Both the position numbers and the translations under genes were made by a program. Positions 35,188 through 44,273 of a stretch of DNA of 64,000 bases are shown here, in pieces. Below the pieces are notes generated by a model. The model worked only from the letters and a program-made list of their open reading frames with translations. It did no database searches and was not told the DNA's origin. This stretch comes from Caballeronia sp. SBC1 (lineage in GTDB: Bacteria; Pseudomonadota; Gammaproteobacteria; Burkholderiales; Burkholderiaceae). How positions within the stretch are numbered: the first letter of the stretch is position 1; each line of letters begins with the position of its first letter. The stretch lies in NCBI RefSeq assembly GCF_011493005.1, contig NZ_CP049156.1:1984001-2048000 (forward strand). Direction: 5' to 3'.

Positions 35188-36422
35188 CAGCTTTTCAGCC
35201 CGCTGGCGAAGGCCTTTTGCGCATCCTCCACCGACTGGTTCTTGTTCCAGAAGTTGGTGATGACATCCTGCAACGCACCGTTGATATCAGGCGGCGTCAG
35301 CATTTCTGGATTCGGCAACTGCCGCGACTTGTCCTTCATGATCGCGATGCCCTCCTTCGCACACATGTCGAGACTCGAATCGTTGATGTCCGATCGAATC
35401 GGAATCGAACCCTTCTTCGCGCTGAACGCGACCTGGGCAGCCGGCGATGTCATGACCGTCGCCAGCAGTTTTTGCGCCTTGACCGCGTTGGGGTCGTCGG
35501 TCTTCGGGAAGACAAACGCGTCGCCGGCGACCAGATACGGCGAATGCGGGCCGAAGCCCGGGAAGCAACCGAAGTCCTTGCCGGCCGTTTGATTGGCGGC
35601 GACGAACTCGCCCTTCGCCCAGTCGCCCATGATCTGCACGCCAGCCTTGCCCGAGATCACCAGCGCAGTGGCGTCGTTCCAGTTGCGGCCCGGCGAGCCC
35701 GGATCAATATAGTTATGCAGGCGCTTGAACTGCGTCAGCACTTTCTTGAACGCATCGGACTTGACCGCGTTCACATCGCGATCGCGATACACCTTCAAAT
35801 AAAGGTCCGGGCCGCCGACATCGGCGAACACGGCGTCGAAGGTGATCTTTTCCTGCCATGCCTGACCACCGAGCGCGAGCGGAATCACACCGGCCGCTTT
35901 CAGCTTGTCGAGATCCGCGATGAACTCATCGTAGTTGGCCGGCTCCTTCGTGATGCCGGCCTTCTGGAACGCCGGCTTCGAATAGAAGAACCATGCAGGC
36001 ATGTGGATGTCCACGGGCGCCGCGTAGTAATGCCCGTTCGACTTGATGCTTTCAATGATTGACACCGGGAAGATCTTGTCCCAGTTCTCCTTGGCCGCCA
36101 CATCGTCCACGTTGTTCAGCAACCCCTGGTCGATGATGTCGTGGAATTGCTTCGACGTATTGAACTGCGCGGCGGTCGGCGGATCACCGCCCATGATGCG
36201 GTTGATTGCCGTGGAGCGCGCCTGGTCCGCGCCGGCCACGGCCTGGTCGATCCACAATCCACCCGCCTTGTTATAGGCATCGGCGAACTGCTTGATGGCC
36301 GCTGACTCGCCACCCGATGTCCACCAGTGGATCACGGTCGCTTTCAACGGATCGGCGTGCGCGGCGCTGCTCGCCACAACGGCTGCGATGACACTGACCA
36401 CCAGTTTCTTCATGCTGTTCAT
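35187..36422 (-). CDS. Sugar ABC transporter substrate-binding protein
   Basis: This family 1 solute-binding protein has 411 residues. A signal peptide, MKKLVVSVIAAVVASSAAHA, is followed by DPLKATVIHWWTSGGESAAI, a typical mature start. Features include FNTSKQFHDIIDQGLLNNVD, GVQIMGDWAKGEFVAANQTA and FGCFPGFGPHSPYLVAGDAF, as in glucose/cello-oligosaccharide-type receptors. GGAGGAGACTCA precedes ATG 36422. It is the first transporter gene after the beta-glucosidase gene. The substrate is probably a beta-glucoside or glucose, inferred from the neighbour. An inverted repeat lies just upstream. Confidence 0.92.
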   Translation of the reverse strand: MNSMKKLVVSVIAAVVASSAAHADPLKATVIHWWTSGGESAAIKQFADAYNKAGGLWIDQAVAGADQARSTAINRIMGGDPPTAAQFNTSKQFHDIIDQGLLNNVDDVAAKENWDKIFPVSIIESIKSNGHYYAAPVDIHMPAWFFYSKPAFQKAGITKEPANYDEFIADLDKLKAAGVIPLALGGQAWQEKITFDAVFADVGGPDLYLKVYRDRDVNAVKSDAFKKVLTQFKRLHNYIDPGSPGRNWNDATALVISGKAGVQIMGDWAKGEFVAANQTAGKDFGCFPGFGPHSPYLVAGDAFVFPKTDDPNAVKAQKLLATVMTSPAAQVAFSAKKGSIPIRSDINDSSLDMCAKEGIAIMKDKSRQLPNPEMLTPPDINGALQDVITNFWNKNQSVEDAQKAFASGLKS

Positions 36423-36450
36423 TGAGTCTCCTCCGGGCTATGTCTTCTAT

Positions 36451-36476
36451 TTGGACCTGTAGTCCATAGGGTCCAA
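36451..36476. repeat. Small inverted repeat between the GH1 and binding-protein genes
   Basis: TTGGACC (36451-36457) pairs with GGTCCAA (36470-36476) around a 12-nt loop, 29-54 bp upstream of the binding-protein ATG. There is no T-run. It could be an operator or an mRNA structure setting the ratio between the glucosidase and transporter messages. Confidence 0.4.
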
Positions 36477-36505
36477 CGGCTTCGGTATTGAAATCGAACC
36501 GCGGG

Positions 36506-37891
36506 TCAGGCGCTCGCGTTTGCGTTGCGCTCTTGAAGGAACTTCGCAATCAGTTCAGCGCTGTGTTTCATGGTGCGTTTCTGCGTCTTGTAGTCGACAT
36601 GAAACACACCGAAGCGACGTTCATAACCGAAGGCCCATTCGAAGTTATCCATCAGCGACCAGATGAAATAGCCGCGTATGTCGACACCGGCTTTGATCGC
36701 GCTATCCACGGCGGCCAGATGGCGCTTGAGGAACGAGATGCGCTGCGGATCATCGACGCGTCCATCGACCACCTTGTCATCCGACGCCATGCCGTTTTCA
36801 GTGATGTAGATCGGCGGCAGTGACGGATACGTCTTGTTGAATCCGATCAGCAGGTCGCGTAAGCCATCGGGATGAATCTCCCAGCCCATCTGCGTGCGCT
36901 CAACGCCTGGCAATGGCACTTCCGTGAAACCATGCGCGCCGTCGCTCTTCACGTTCGTGCGGAAGTAATAGTTGATGCCGAGGAAATCGAGCGGTGTACC
37001 GATGGTGTCCATATCGCCGTCGAGCACCAGCGGCTCGGTGCCCGGCCATAGCTCGAAAAGGTCCTTCGGATAAGCCTTTTTCAACAACGGGTCCAGTATC
37101 CACGCGTTGTGCTGGACTTCAAAAAGATGCGCGGCGCGTACGTCGGCTTCGCTGTTGGTGTCAGGGGTACCGCGGCCCACATTCGCGACAATGCCCTTGA
37201 GCGACGCCGGATCGTTAGCCCGCAGGACCGGCACGGCGGTACCGTGCGCGAGCAGCAGATGATGCATGGCCTGGGTCGCGTAGCGGCCGTTCGCCAGACC
37301 CGGCGCATGATGGCCGTTGCCATAGCCGAGGTACGCAGAACACCAGGGTTCGTTGAGCGTGGCCCAGGCATCGACCTGGCCGCTCAGTTCGCGGCTCATC
37401 AGGTCGACGTAGTCAGCGAAGCGATGCACAACGTCACGATTCAGCCAACCGCCGCGGTCTTCCAGATATTGCGGCAAGTCCCAGTGATAAAGCGTGACGA
37501 AAGTCTTGAGCCCCTTCTCTTTCAGCCGCCCGATCAGGCGCTTGTAAAAGTCGATGCCCTTCTGGTTCGAACGCCCTGCTTCATCCATCACGCGCGGCCA
37601 TGCGATGGATAGACGATACCCATCAACATTAAGCGCGGAAAGCAAGTCGAGGTCCGATTCCCACCGATGATAGTGATCGCAAGCGACCGCGCCGGTGTCG
37701 CCGGCCAGCACTTTGCCGGGCGTGGCCGAGAACGTGTCCCAGATCGACGGGAGCCTGCCGTCTTCGTTGACGGCGCCTTCGATCTGATAGGAGGCGGTTG
37801 CTGCGCCGAGCAGAAAGTCTCGTCGCCAGAGGGCTGAATCGGAGGGTGGGGAAAACGGATCGCTGGAGACAACGGATGCGTCGAGTGCCAC
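36506..37891 (-). CDS. GH1 family beta-glucosidase
   Basis: This cytoplasmic glycoside hydrolase has 461 residues, the usual GH1 length. The N-terminus has FLLGAATASYQIEGAVNEDG and PSIWDTFSATPGKV. The acid/base Glu is in WATLNEPWCSAYLGY and the nucleophile Glu in PPIYITENGM; the C-terminal ISFLKRHLAAVDSAIKAGVD and WSLMDNFEWAFGYERRFG complete the signature. GTG 37891 was chosen because AGGAG lies 5 nt upstream; an earlier in-frame start would place the LacI-type palindrome inside the gene. No signal peptide, so it hydrolyses imported beta-glucosides. Confidence 0.93.
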   Translation of the reverse strand: MALDASVVSSDPFSPPSDSALWRRDFLLGAATASYQIEGAVNEDGRLPSIWDTFSATPGKVLAGDTGAVACDHYHRWESDLDLLSALNVDGYRLSIAWPRVMDEAGRSNQKGIDFYKRLIGRLKEKGLKTFVTLYHWDLPQYLEDRGGWLNRDVVHRFADYVDLMSRELSGQVDAWATLNEPWCSAYLGYGNGHHAPGLANGRYATQAMHHLLLAHGTAVPVLRANDPASLKGIVANVGRGTPDTNSEADVRAAHLFEVQHNAWILDPLLKKAYPKDLFELWPGTEPLVLDGDMDTIGTPLDFLGINYYFRTNVKSDGAHGFTEVPLPGVERTQMGWEIHPDGLRDLLIGFNKTYPSLPPIYITENGMASDDKVVDGRVDDPQRISFLKRHLAAVDSAIKAGVDIRGYFIWSLMDNFEWAFGYERRFGVFHVDYKTQKRTMKHSAELIAKFLQERNANASA

Positions 37892-37914
37892 GAGGACTCC
37901 TGGTGAGCGGTGGA

Positions 37915-37930
37915 GTGGAAGCGCTTCCAC
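37915..37930. promoter_or_regulatory. LacI-type operator of the beta-glucosidase/transporter operon
   Basis: GTGGAAGCGCTTCCAC is a perfect 16-bp palindrome with the CG-centred AAGCGCTT core common to LacI/GalR operators and close to the published CelR site TGGGAGCGCTCCCA. It lies 12 bp downstream of the predicted -10 element, overlapping the expected transcription start, a classic repressor position. The LacI protein at 30206-31228 is the likely ligand-responsive partner. Confidence 0.75.
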
Positions 37931-37942
37931 AAGCGCCTGCGA

Positions 37943-37972
37943 ACGATAGCAGCGCCGAATTGGCGGGGACAA
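37943..37972 (-). promoter_or_regulatory. Predicted promoter of the beta-glucosidase operon
   Basis: On the minus strand, TTGTCC (37972-37967) and TATCGT (37948-37943) are 18 bp apart, a moderate sigma-70 match placed directly upstream of the LacI-type operator and about 50 bp before the GTG start. Confidence 0.45.
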
Positions 37973-38106
37973 TCCGGGTTTGTATGGAGAGGGTTGGGGT
38001 GACTGAAAGGCGTGATTGCCGCGAGGGAGATCGCGACAAATCGGGAAAAGGCGGGGTACTACGATCGTCCGTAGTGCTTATGCCGGCGGCCGGCGTTCAC
38101 ACCCTG

Positions 38107-39327
38107 TCACTCACACGGTATCCGTGCCACAAAACACGTCCCCGTCTCCGCCGATGAACTCACGGACAACATGCCACCGTGCGCCTTGACGATCTGCGAG
38201 CAAATATAGAGTCCCAACCCGAGGCCCCCGCCCGGCTGGCTGGTCGCCGGCCGCCAATACGGTTCGAAGACTTTTTCCAGGTCTTGCGGCGCGATCGGTG
38301 CACCTAGATTAGAGACCGAGATCGCAAGCGCGCCTGCATCGACCGATACCACCACCCGCACCGGTTGATCCGGCGAGCCGTGCGTCAGCGCATTGGCGAG
38401 CAGGTTGGACAGCAATTGCTGGATGCGCCCACGGTCGCAGTGGATGCAGCCGTCCACCGCGATCTGTTCCAGGACAACGCGTCCCGGATTCGCATCGCGC
38501 AGTTCCGTGACCACATGGCGCAGCGAATCGGCGAGATCGTCAACCGGAGCAAGCGACACGCCAATACCCGCACCAAGCCGGCCACGGGCGAAGTCGAGCA
38601 CGTCGTCTATTAGCCGCGACATGCGCTGCGTCGTCGCCCGCAACCGCGTGCCGATGCTCACCAGTTCCGGTTCGCTGCTGCGTCGCGCCAGCCATTCCGC
38701 GGTCGCGCCCACGGCGGCAAGCGGATTACGCAGATCGTGGCCGAGCACGGCGATGAACTGCTCGCGCAACTCGGCGGTCGCCCGCTCGTTGAGGAGTGCG
38801 GCTTCGGTCGCCGAGCGCTCGTTCTCGCTCTCCAGTTGCAGTGCGATCAGTTCTGCGAAGAGCGTGAACATGGTCAGCGTTCGTGCATCCGATACCAGCG
38901 CGGGACGTGGATCGATTGCGCACAAATTGCCGAAATAGTCGCCGTTCGGAAGAATGATTGGCACCGAGATATAACTCTCGATGTTGTAGATGCGTGGCGT
39001 ATGGTGGTCGCGGTAGACCGGATCGGTGCTCGCATGGTCAATAGCAACAGGCCGGCGCATGGCGCGAGACTCACTGCACAGCGTGGTGTGGACATCGAGC
39101 TGGCCGCCAGGCAAGAGCCCGAAGTGAATGTCGTCCTGCACGGCACAGGCGGTCCATGTTCCCTCGGTGACGCGCGCCACCGCCGCGAAACCGAGGCCGG
39201 TGTTTTTGCAGATCACGCGCAGCATGGACGGAACGGCGCCGATCCGGCCGACAGTGGCCACATCGCGAGCTATGGCTTCGTCGCTGTCGTCCATGGTGGC
39301 CTGCAAAACTCCGGAAACAGGGTTCAA
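38107..39327 (-). CDS. GAF-domain sensor histidine kinase
   Basis: This soluble kinase has about 406 residues. An N-terminal GAF domain (about 20-180) includes SMLRVICKNTGLGFAAVARV and SYISVPIILPNGDYFGNLCA. The H-box is FIAVLGHDLRNPLAAVGATA, the N-box LLSNLLANALTHGS, and the G-boxes LGLGLYICSQIVKAHGG. No membrane segment is present. TTG 39327 is chosen because GAGAGG lies 7 nt upstream; ATG 39294 (MDDSDEAIARD) is the main alternative. It is divergent from the kaiC gene across about 220 bp and may feed the same pathway. No separate response regulator gene is adjacent. Confidence 0.88.
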   Translation of the reverse strand: MNPVSGVLQATMDDSDEAIARDVATVGRIGAVPSMLRVICKNTGLGFAAVARVTEGTWTACAVQDDIHFGLLPGGQLDVHTTLCSESRAMRRPVAIDHASTDPVYRDHHTPRIYNIESYISVPIILPNGDYFGNLCAIDPRPALVSDARTLTMFTLFAELIALQLESENERSATEAALLNERATAELREQFIAVLGHDLRNPLAAVGATAEWLARRSSEPELVSIGTRLRATTQRMSRLIDDVLDFARGRLGAGIGVSLAPVDDLADSLRHVVTELRDANPGRVVLEQIAVDGCIHCDRGRIQQLLSNLLANALTHGSPDQPVRVVVSVDAGALAISVSNLGAPIAPQDLEKVFEPYWRPATSQPGGGLGLGLYICSQIVKAHGGMLSVSSSAETGTCFVARIPCE

Positions 39328-39549
39328 GATTCTACCTCTCAGTGCTCGATATTTTTTGTTCGGTGCTGCGGTCAATTGTACGGATCAAGATGCCCGCGAC
39401 AAGGGCTGGAGACACGGTTGGATCGTAATCTTCTGGATTGCATAGTGCGTACCGCGATGCCAAGATGCGCTGTCGCCATTGACCCATTGGCGCAGGTATC
39501 GAGCCGGGGGCGGCCGGTGCCTTCCTGTTAAACCTTACAAAGAAAAACA

Positions 39550-41232
39550 ATGACCGGTGCAGCGCTTTCAAAATCGCCGACAGGCATTTCAGGCTTTGAC
39601 GACGTCACCCTCGGCGGGTTGCCAGCGGGCCGTCCCACCCTGATGTGCGGCGCGGCGGGATGCGGCAAGACCCTGTTCGCCATGACGTTCCTCGTGGAAG
39701 GCGTGTTGAAGTACGGCGAACCTGGCGTGCTGGTGAGCTTCGAGGAATCGGCGGAGGACCTGGCCGCGAACGTGGCGTCGCTTGGCTATGACGTGATGTC
39801 GATGATCGACCAGAAGAAACTCGCCATAGATCACGTCAAGATCGATCCGGCGGGAATCGAAAACACCGGTGAATATGACCTCGAAGGCCTGTTCGTGCGG
39901 CTCGACTACGCCATCAAAAGCGTGAACGCAAAGCGTGTCGTACTCGATACCCTCGAAGCACTGTTCGCCAGTTTCCCCGACGCCATCTTGCTGCGCGCCG
40001 AGTTGCGGTGCCTGTTCGACTGGCTTAAAGAGCGCGGCGTCACTGCCATTGTGACCGCGGAACGTGGAATCGGGGATCCGAACCAATTGACGCGGCACGG
40101 CATTGAGGAATATGTGTCCGACTGCGTGATCCTGCTCGATAACCGGGTCGAAAACCAAGTCACCACGCGGCGCTTGAGGATCGTCAAATATCGCGGCTCG
40201 GCGCATGGGACCAACGAATACCCGTTTCTTATCGATACCACCGGCATCAGCGTCCTTCCCATTACCTCAGCCGGTCTGGCGCACCTGACGTCGAGCGATG
40301 TCATCTCCACGGGCATCGCGGATCTCGACTCCATGCTGGGCGTGGGCGGTTATTTCGTCGGCTCCAGCGTACTTGTGTCGGGACTCGCGGGAACGGGCAA
40401 AACTACCTTTGCCGCGAAGTTCGTCGAAGCCCGCTGCAAGCTCGGCGAACGCACGCTCTGGTTCGCGTTTGAAGAGTCGCCCGAACAGATCGTGCGCAAC
40501 ATGCGCTCGGTGGGCGTGGATCTTGCGCACTTTCTGGGGGATACGCTCAGGATTGAATCTGCGCGGCCCAGCTTTTTCGGGTTGGAAATGCATTTGGCGC
40601 GGATGGTTCGCGACATCGACCTGTTCACGCCGTCCGCCGTGGTGATCGACCCAATTTCCTCGCTTCGCGGCGTGGAGTCGGAAGTGCACGCGACGCTGTT
40701 GCGACTCGTCGATCTCCTCAAATCCCGTGGCGTTACGGCAGTTTTTACAAGTCTCACCAGTACCGACCAGGCGTCCAGCGTGAACGACCGCAGCATTTCA
40801 TCGTTGATGGATACCTGGATTTCGCTGTCGCATATTGAAACGAACGGCGAGCGCAACCGGCTTGTCTACGTGCTGAAATCGCGTGGCATGGATCACTCGA
40901 ACCAGGTCCGCGAGTATCAGATCAGCAATGGGGGAATCGCCATGGTGCCGGCTTACGTAGGCGCAGGCGGCGTGCTGACAGGTTCCGCACGGCTCGCGCA
41001 GGAAGCGCAGGAACGAGACGAATCCGCCGCACGCGACCAGCTTGTGATGCAAAAGAAGCGCGAGCTCGCAAGACGCCGCGAAGCGGTCGAGCATCAGGTC
41101 GCAGAACTGCAATCGGCGCTCGATGCTGAAGCGTTGGAACTCGATGCGCTGATTGAGCAAAGCAATGAACACAAGCGTCAGCTGGACGCCGACCGTACCC
41201 GGATGGCACAACTGCGGCGATCGAAAAAATGA
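39550..41232 (+). CDS. kaiC: KaiC-family double RecA ATPase
   Basis: This KaiC-like protein has 560 residues and two RecA-type domains. CI has Walker A GAAGCGKT at 34-41 and [19 protein letters not shown] has Walker A GLAGTGKT near 278-285 and [15 protein letters not shown], so both paired catalytic glutamates are present. The segment matching the cyanobacterial phosphorylation loop reads [14 protein letters not shown]: the positions of S431 and T432 are Ser-Ser, and that of T426 is Asn. A C-terminal coiled coil of about 75 residues (from about 485, [20 protein letters not shown]) replaces the usual A-loop tail. It overlaps the first kaiB by 4 bp. It acts as an ATPase and probably an autokinase in stress or time signalling. 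Confidence 0.92.
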   Translation: MTGAALSKSPTGISGFDDVTLGGLPAGRPTLMCGAAGCGKTLFAMTFLVEGVLKYGEPGVLVSFEESAEDLAANVASLGYDVMSMIDQKKLAIDHVKIDPAGIENTGEYDLEGLFVRLDYAIKSVNAKRVVLDTLEALFASFPDAILLRAELRCLFDWLKERGVTAIVTAERGIGDPNQLTRHGIEEYVSDCVILLDNRVENQVTTRRLRIVKYRGSAHGTNEYPFLIDTTGISVLPITSAGLAHLTSSDVISTGIADLDSMLGVGGYFVGSSVLVSGLAGTGKTTFAAKFVEARCKLGERTLWFAFEESPEQIVRNMRSVGVDLAHFLGDTLRIESARPSFFGLEMHLARMVRDIDLFTPSAVVIDPISSLRGVESEVHATLLRLVDLLKSRGVTAVFTSLTSTDQASSVNDRSISSLMDTWISLSHIETNGERNRLVYVLKSRGMDHSNQVREYQISNGGIAMVPAYVGAGGVLTGSARLAQEAQERDESAARDQLVMQKKRELARRREAVEHQVAELQSALDAEALELDALIEQSNEHKRQLDADRTRMAQLRRSKK

Positions 41233-41576
41233 CCGAACAGGACTCGTCCGCGCCGGCGGAACACGAAACGGCCCCCGCAGGCACGCCCGCCGCTTGCTCG
41301 TATTTGCTGCGCTTATATGTGGCGGGGGAAACGCCCAAATCGATGGCCGCCATTCGCAACCTGCGTGCGCTCTGCGCCACGCACCTGGCCGGCCAGTATT
41401 CGATCGAAGTCATTGATCTGCGCGTGAACCCGCAGCTTGCAGCCGCTGACCAGATCCTTGCGATACCGACCGTCGTGCGGCATCTGCCCGCGCCGCTCAG
41501 GAAAGTGATCGGCGATTTGTCCAATACCGAGCGCGTGCTAGTCGGCCTCGATATCTGGCCAAAGGACTCTTCGTGA
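41229..41576 (+). CDS. kaiB: KaiB-domain protein (first copy)
   Basis: This thioredoxin-like KaiB protein has 115 residues. After a Pro/Ala-rich lead of about 20 residues comes [20 protein letters not shown], then [20 protein letters not shown], the cis-proline region [12 protein letters not shown] and [20 protein letters not shown]. KaiB binds phosphorylated KaiC in cyanobacteria; non-cyanobacterial KaiB proteins are found in kaiBC stress modules. The start overlaps the kaiC stop and the stop overlaps the second kaiB start, each by 4 bp. Confidence 0.9.
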   Translation: MTEQDSSAPAEHETAPAGTPAACSYLLRLYVAGETPKSMAAIRNLRALCATHLAGQYSIEVIDLRVNPQLAAADQILAIPTVVRHLPAPLRKVIGDLSNTERVLVGLDIWPKDSS

Positions 41577-41947
41577 GCGCCCTGTCCGTCGAAGCCGACG
41601 CTGGGGGCGGCGCAGCGCCTCCGCAGCCATCGGACACGCTTGTGCTGCGGCTGTACGTGACGGGCAATACGCTGCGCTCCACGCGTGCCGTCGACAACGC
41701 CCGGCGCTTGCTGGAAACCTATGCGGCAGGCCGCTTCGAGCTTGAAGTGATCGATATCTACCTGCATCCGGAAGCCGCGATCGCGGCTCAGATCATTGCC
41801 GCGCCGACGCTGGTGAAGCTGCGTCCAGGGCCCTCGCGAAGAGTGATCGGCGACCTGTCGGATTCGAACAAGGTGCTGGCCCTGCTCGGCGTGACGGTGT
41901 CGAACGTAACCGCGAATGCGTCCTCGGGCGTGTCCGTCAAACCCTGA
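41573..41947 (+). CDS. KaiB-domain protein (second copy)
   Basis: A second KaiB paralogue, 124 residues from GTG 41573, which overlaps the first kaiB stop (GTGA). The core is [60 protein letters not shown] and [14 protein letters not shown]. It has a Gly/Ala-rich lead and a Ser/Thr-rich tail not found in the first copy. The two share the fold but diverge at the surface, so they may bind different states or partners. It shares one base with the downstream kinase start (TGATG). Confidence 0.88.
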   Translation: MSALSVEADAGGGAAPPQPSDTLVLRLYVTGNTLRSTRAVDNARRLLETYAAGRFELEVIDIYLHPEAAIAAQIIAAPTLVKLRPGPSRRVIGDLSDSNKVLALLGVTVSNVTANASSGVSVKP

Positions 41948-43590
41948 TGCGTATGTCCGATCAATCCTACCCCGCCTCACTGGAAACCGCGTCTATCGAG
42001 GAGCTGCGCGAGCGGCTGCGGGAAGCAGAAGATACCCTCGACGCCATCCGCAGCGGCGCGGTGGACGCCGTGGTGGTCGGCAGCGACGACGATCGCCGCA
42101 TCTACACGCTCGAGAGCGCGGACCGGCCGTACCGCGTGCTCGTGGAGCAGATGCAGGAAGGCGCGGTGATGCTCTCAGCGGACGGCACCATTCTCTACGC
42201 CAACGAACGTGCCGGGCAGTTGCTCGGCGCCCAGGTAGAGCACGTGGTTGGGTCCGCGTTCAGCGCTTTTGTGCTCGATGGCCAGCACGCGCGCCTGCAG
42301 GAATTGATCCGCGAAAGCGCTACCGGCACTGCCCGCGACGAACTGACGGTGCTGTCGGCCAATGGGGAAACACCCGTCTCTTGCAGCTTCAAGGCATTTG
42401 AAGCCGGCCGTGACCAGGACCGCCTGATCTGCGGCGTGATCTCCGATCTCTCGCAGCAACGGCAGATGGAAGCGCGCCTGCACCAAGCTCAGAAAATGGA
42501 GGCGGTCGGTCAGTTGACGGGCGGCCTGGCCCACGATTTCAACAACCTGCTGCAGGCCATTCACGGCAATCTCGAACTCGTGAAGCGCTCGCCGGCCGAT
42601 CCCGAACGCGTGCTGCGCTGGACCGGCAACGCCATGCGGGCCGTCAGCCGCGGCGCCAAGCTCACCGCCCAATTGCTGGCATTTTCGCGCTCTCAGAAAC
42701 TCGAATTGAAACCGGTTGGGCTGGCGGCGCTCGTACACGGCATGGCCGATCTGTTCGACCGCACGCTGGGCGCCGGGATCGACCTGCGACTGGAACTCGG
42801 CGACGACAACGCCCTGGTCGTGGCGGACCCGACCCAGCTCGAACTCGCGTTGCTCAACCTCGCAATCAACGCACGCGACGCGATGCCCACGGGCGGCGTG
42901 CTGCGCATCAGCACGTTAGCGTGGACGGTCACGGACGACCCCGATCTCGCCGATGGCGACTACGTGGAACTCAGCGTCGCCGATACAGGCACCGGCATGC
43001 CCGCCGATGTCGCGGCCCGGGCGTTCGAGCCGTTTTTTACCACCAAGGAACTCGGCGCGGGAACCGGTCTCGGCCTCGCCCAGGTGTACGGAATCTGCCA
43101 GCAGGCCGGCGGCCATGCACAGATCGAGAGCAGCCCGCGCGGCACGCGGGTTTCTTTGTTTCTGCGGCGTTCGCCCGCGGCAGCCGATGCACCGGACCCG
43201 TCGGGGGCGGCTATCGTCAATGCGAGCGACCGGAGTGCGCCGCGCATCCTGGTCGTCGACGATGATCCTGATGTTCGTACGTTCATGGTCGAAACGCTGG
43301 TCGCGCTGGGGTATCGCGTGGACTCGGCAGCAGGTGGGCGCGCGGCGCTCCACATGATGGCCAGCAATCCTCCCGACTTGCTGGTGCTGGACTTCGCGAT
43401 GCCGCATCTTGATGGCGCTACGGTAGCGAAACTGGCACGGTCCCAGGGTTTGCAGATGCCTATTGTCTTTGCGAGCGGTTACGCGGACACCTCCGCACTC
43501 GATGCCGCGATGGGCAACAATATCTCGCTGCTTCGAAAACCATTTTCTATCGGGAATTTGTCCGCGGTCGTTGCGGCGGCGTTGGGGTAA
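41947..43590 (+). CDS. Hybrid sensor histidine kinase/response regulator
   Basis: This soluble hybrid kinase has 547 residues. A coiled N-terminus (IEELRERLREAEDTLDAIRS) leads to a PAS domain (about 60-160; MQEGAVMLSADGTILYANER). The H-box is GGLAHDFNNLLQAIHGNLEL, a LytS/NtrB-like variant; ATPase boxes follow in LALLNLAINARDAMP and GAGTGLGLAQVYGICQQAGG. The C-terminal receiver starts ILVVDDDPDVRTFMVETL, with phospho-acceptor Asp in LLVLDFAMP and the Lys in LLRKPFSI. It has no DNA-binding output domain. It ends the kaiC-kaiB-kaiB operon, making it the likely partner for Kai signalling. Confidence 0.92.
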   Translation: MRMSDQSYPASLETASIEELRERLREAEDTLDAIRSGAVDAVVVGSDDDRRIYTLESADRPYRVLVEQMQEGAVMLSADGTILYANERAGQLLGAQVEHVVGSAFSAFVLDGQHARLQELIRESATGTARDELTVLSANGETPVSCSFKAFEAGRDQDRLICGVISDLSQQRQMEARLHQAQKMEAVGQLTGGLAHDFNNLLQAIHGNLELVKRSPADPERVLRWTGNAMRAVSRGAKLTAQLLAFSRSQKLELKPVGLAALVHGMADLFDRTLGAGIDLRLELGDDNALVVADPTQLELALLNLAINARDAMPTGGVLRISTLAWTVTDDPDLADGDYVELSVADTGTGMPADVAARAFEPFFTTKELGAGTGLGLAQVYGICQQAGGHAQIESSPRGTRVSLFLRRSPAAADAPDPSGAAIVNASDRSAPRILVVDDDPDVRTFMVETLVALGYRVDSAAGGRAALHMMASNPPDLLVLDFAMPHLDGATVAKLARSQGLQMPIVFASGYADTSALDAAMGNNISLLRKPFSIGNLSAVVAAALG

Positions 43591-43853
43591 GGCGTGGACA
43601 GCATCGGGTTGCTGGCCATGCCAAGCGAACGGGCGTCGGTCGCTTTTAAAAGACTCGCGCGTAAGCCGATGAACGAGCGCGGCGACAATCCGTGCACTGC
43701 TGACAGAAACTGGCAGTAGTCGCGCTTACGATGGGTTCGACTTCAGCACCGGCGGTTGATCGCCGGCTCATTGCTGGATTCTCGGCCCTAGACCCGGCTA
43801 TTCCTCATCGAACAACCCTCGACCCGACCCTCGACCCAACGCGAGCGAACACC

Positions 43854-44228
43854 ATGACCGATCCCAACTTCATCATCCTGTACGTCGACAACCCTTCCTT
43901 CAGCGCCAATTTCTATGCGAGTCTGCTCGGCAAAACGCCCGTCGAATCTTCCCCGACGTTCGCCCTGTTCATCATGGAATCGGGTCTCAAGCTGGGCTTG
44001 TGGTCAAAGCATACGGTCGAACCGGCAGCGGCAGCAGCAGCAGGTGGCGGCGGCGAGCTCGGGTTCCCTGTGAACAACAGCGACGCTGTGCACAGTCTCT
44101 TCGCCGACTGGGTCAAGCGCGGCATGGAAATCATCCAGCGGCCGACAGAAATGGATTTCGGTTTTACGTTCGTCGCGCTGGACCCGGACGGTCATCGCCT
44201 GCGCGTGTTTGCACTTTCCGGGCAATAA
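43854..44228 (+). CDS. VOC family protein (glyoxalase/bleomycin-resistance-like)
   Basis: This small VOC-fold protein has 124 residues. It begins PNFIILYVDNPSFSANFYAS, the typical first beta-alpha unit, and ends FGFTFVALDPDGHRLRVFAL. A Gly/Ala run near residue 60 is unusual. ATG 43854 is favoured because homologues start here; the frame is open upstream over a repeat-like stretch (CTCGACCC) that seems non-coding. It may be a drug-binding or metal-dependent enzyme; the exact role is unknown. Confidence 0.78.
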   Translation: MTDPNFIILYVDNPSFSANFYASLLGKTPVESSPTFALFIMESGLKLGLWSKHTVEPAAAAAAGGGGELGFPVNNSDAVHSLFADWVKRGMEIIQRPTEMDFGFTFVALDPDGHRLRVFALSGQ

Positions 44229-44273
44229 GACGACGCTGCACGACGTCCGCTTTCAAGCGGACGGACGGCTCGG

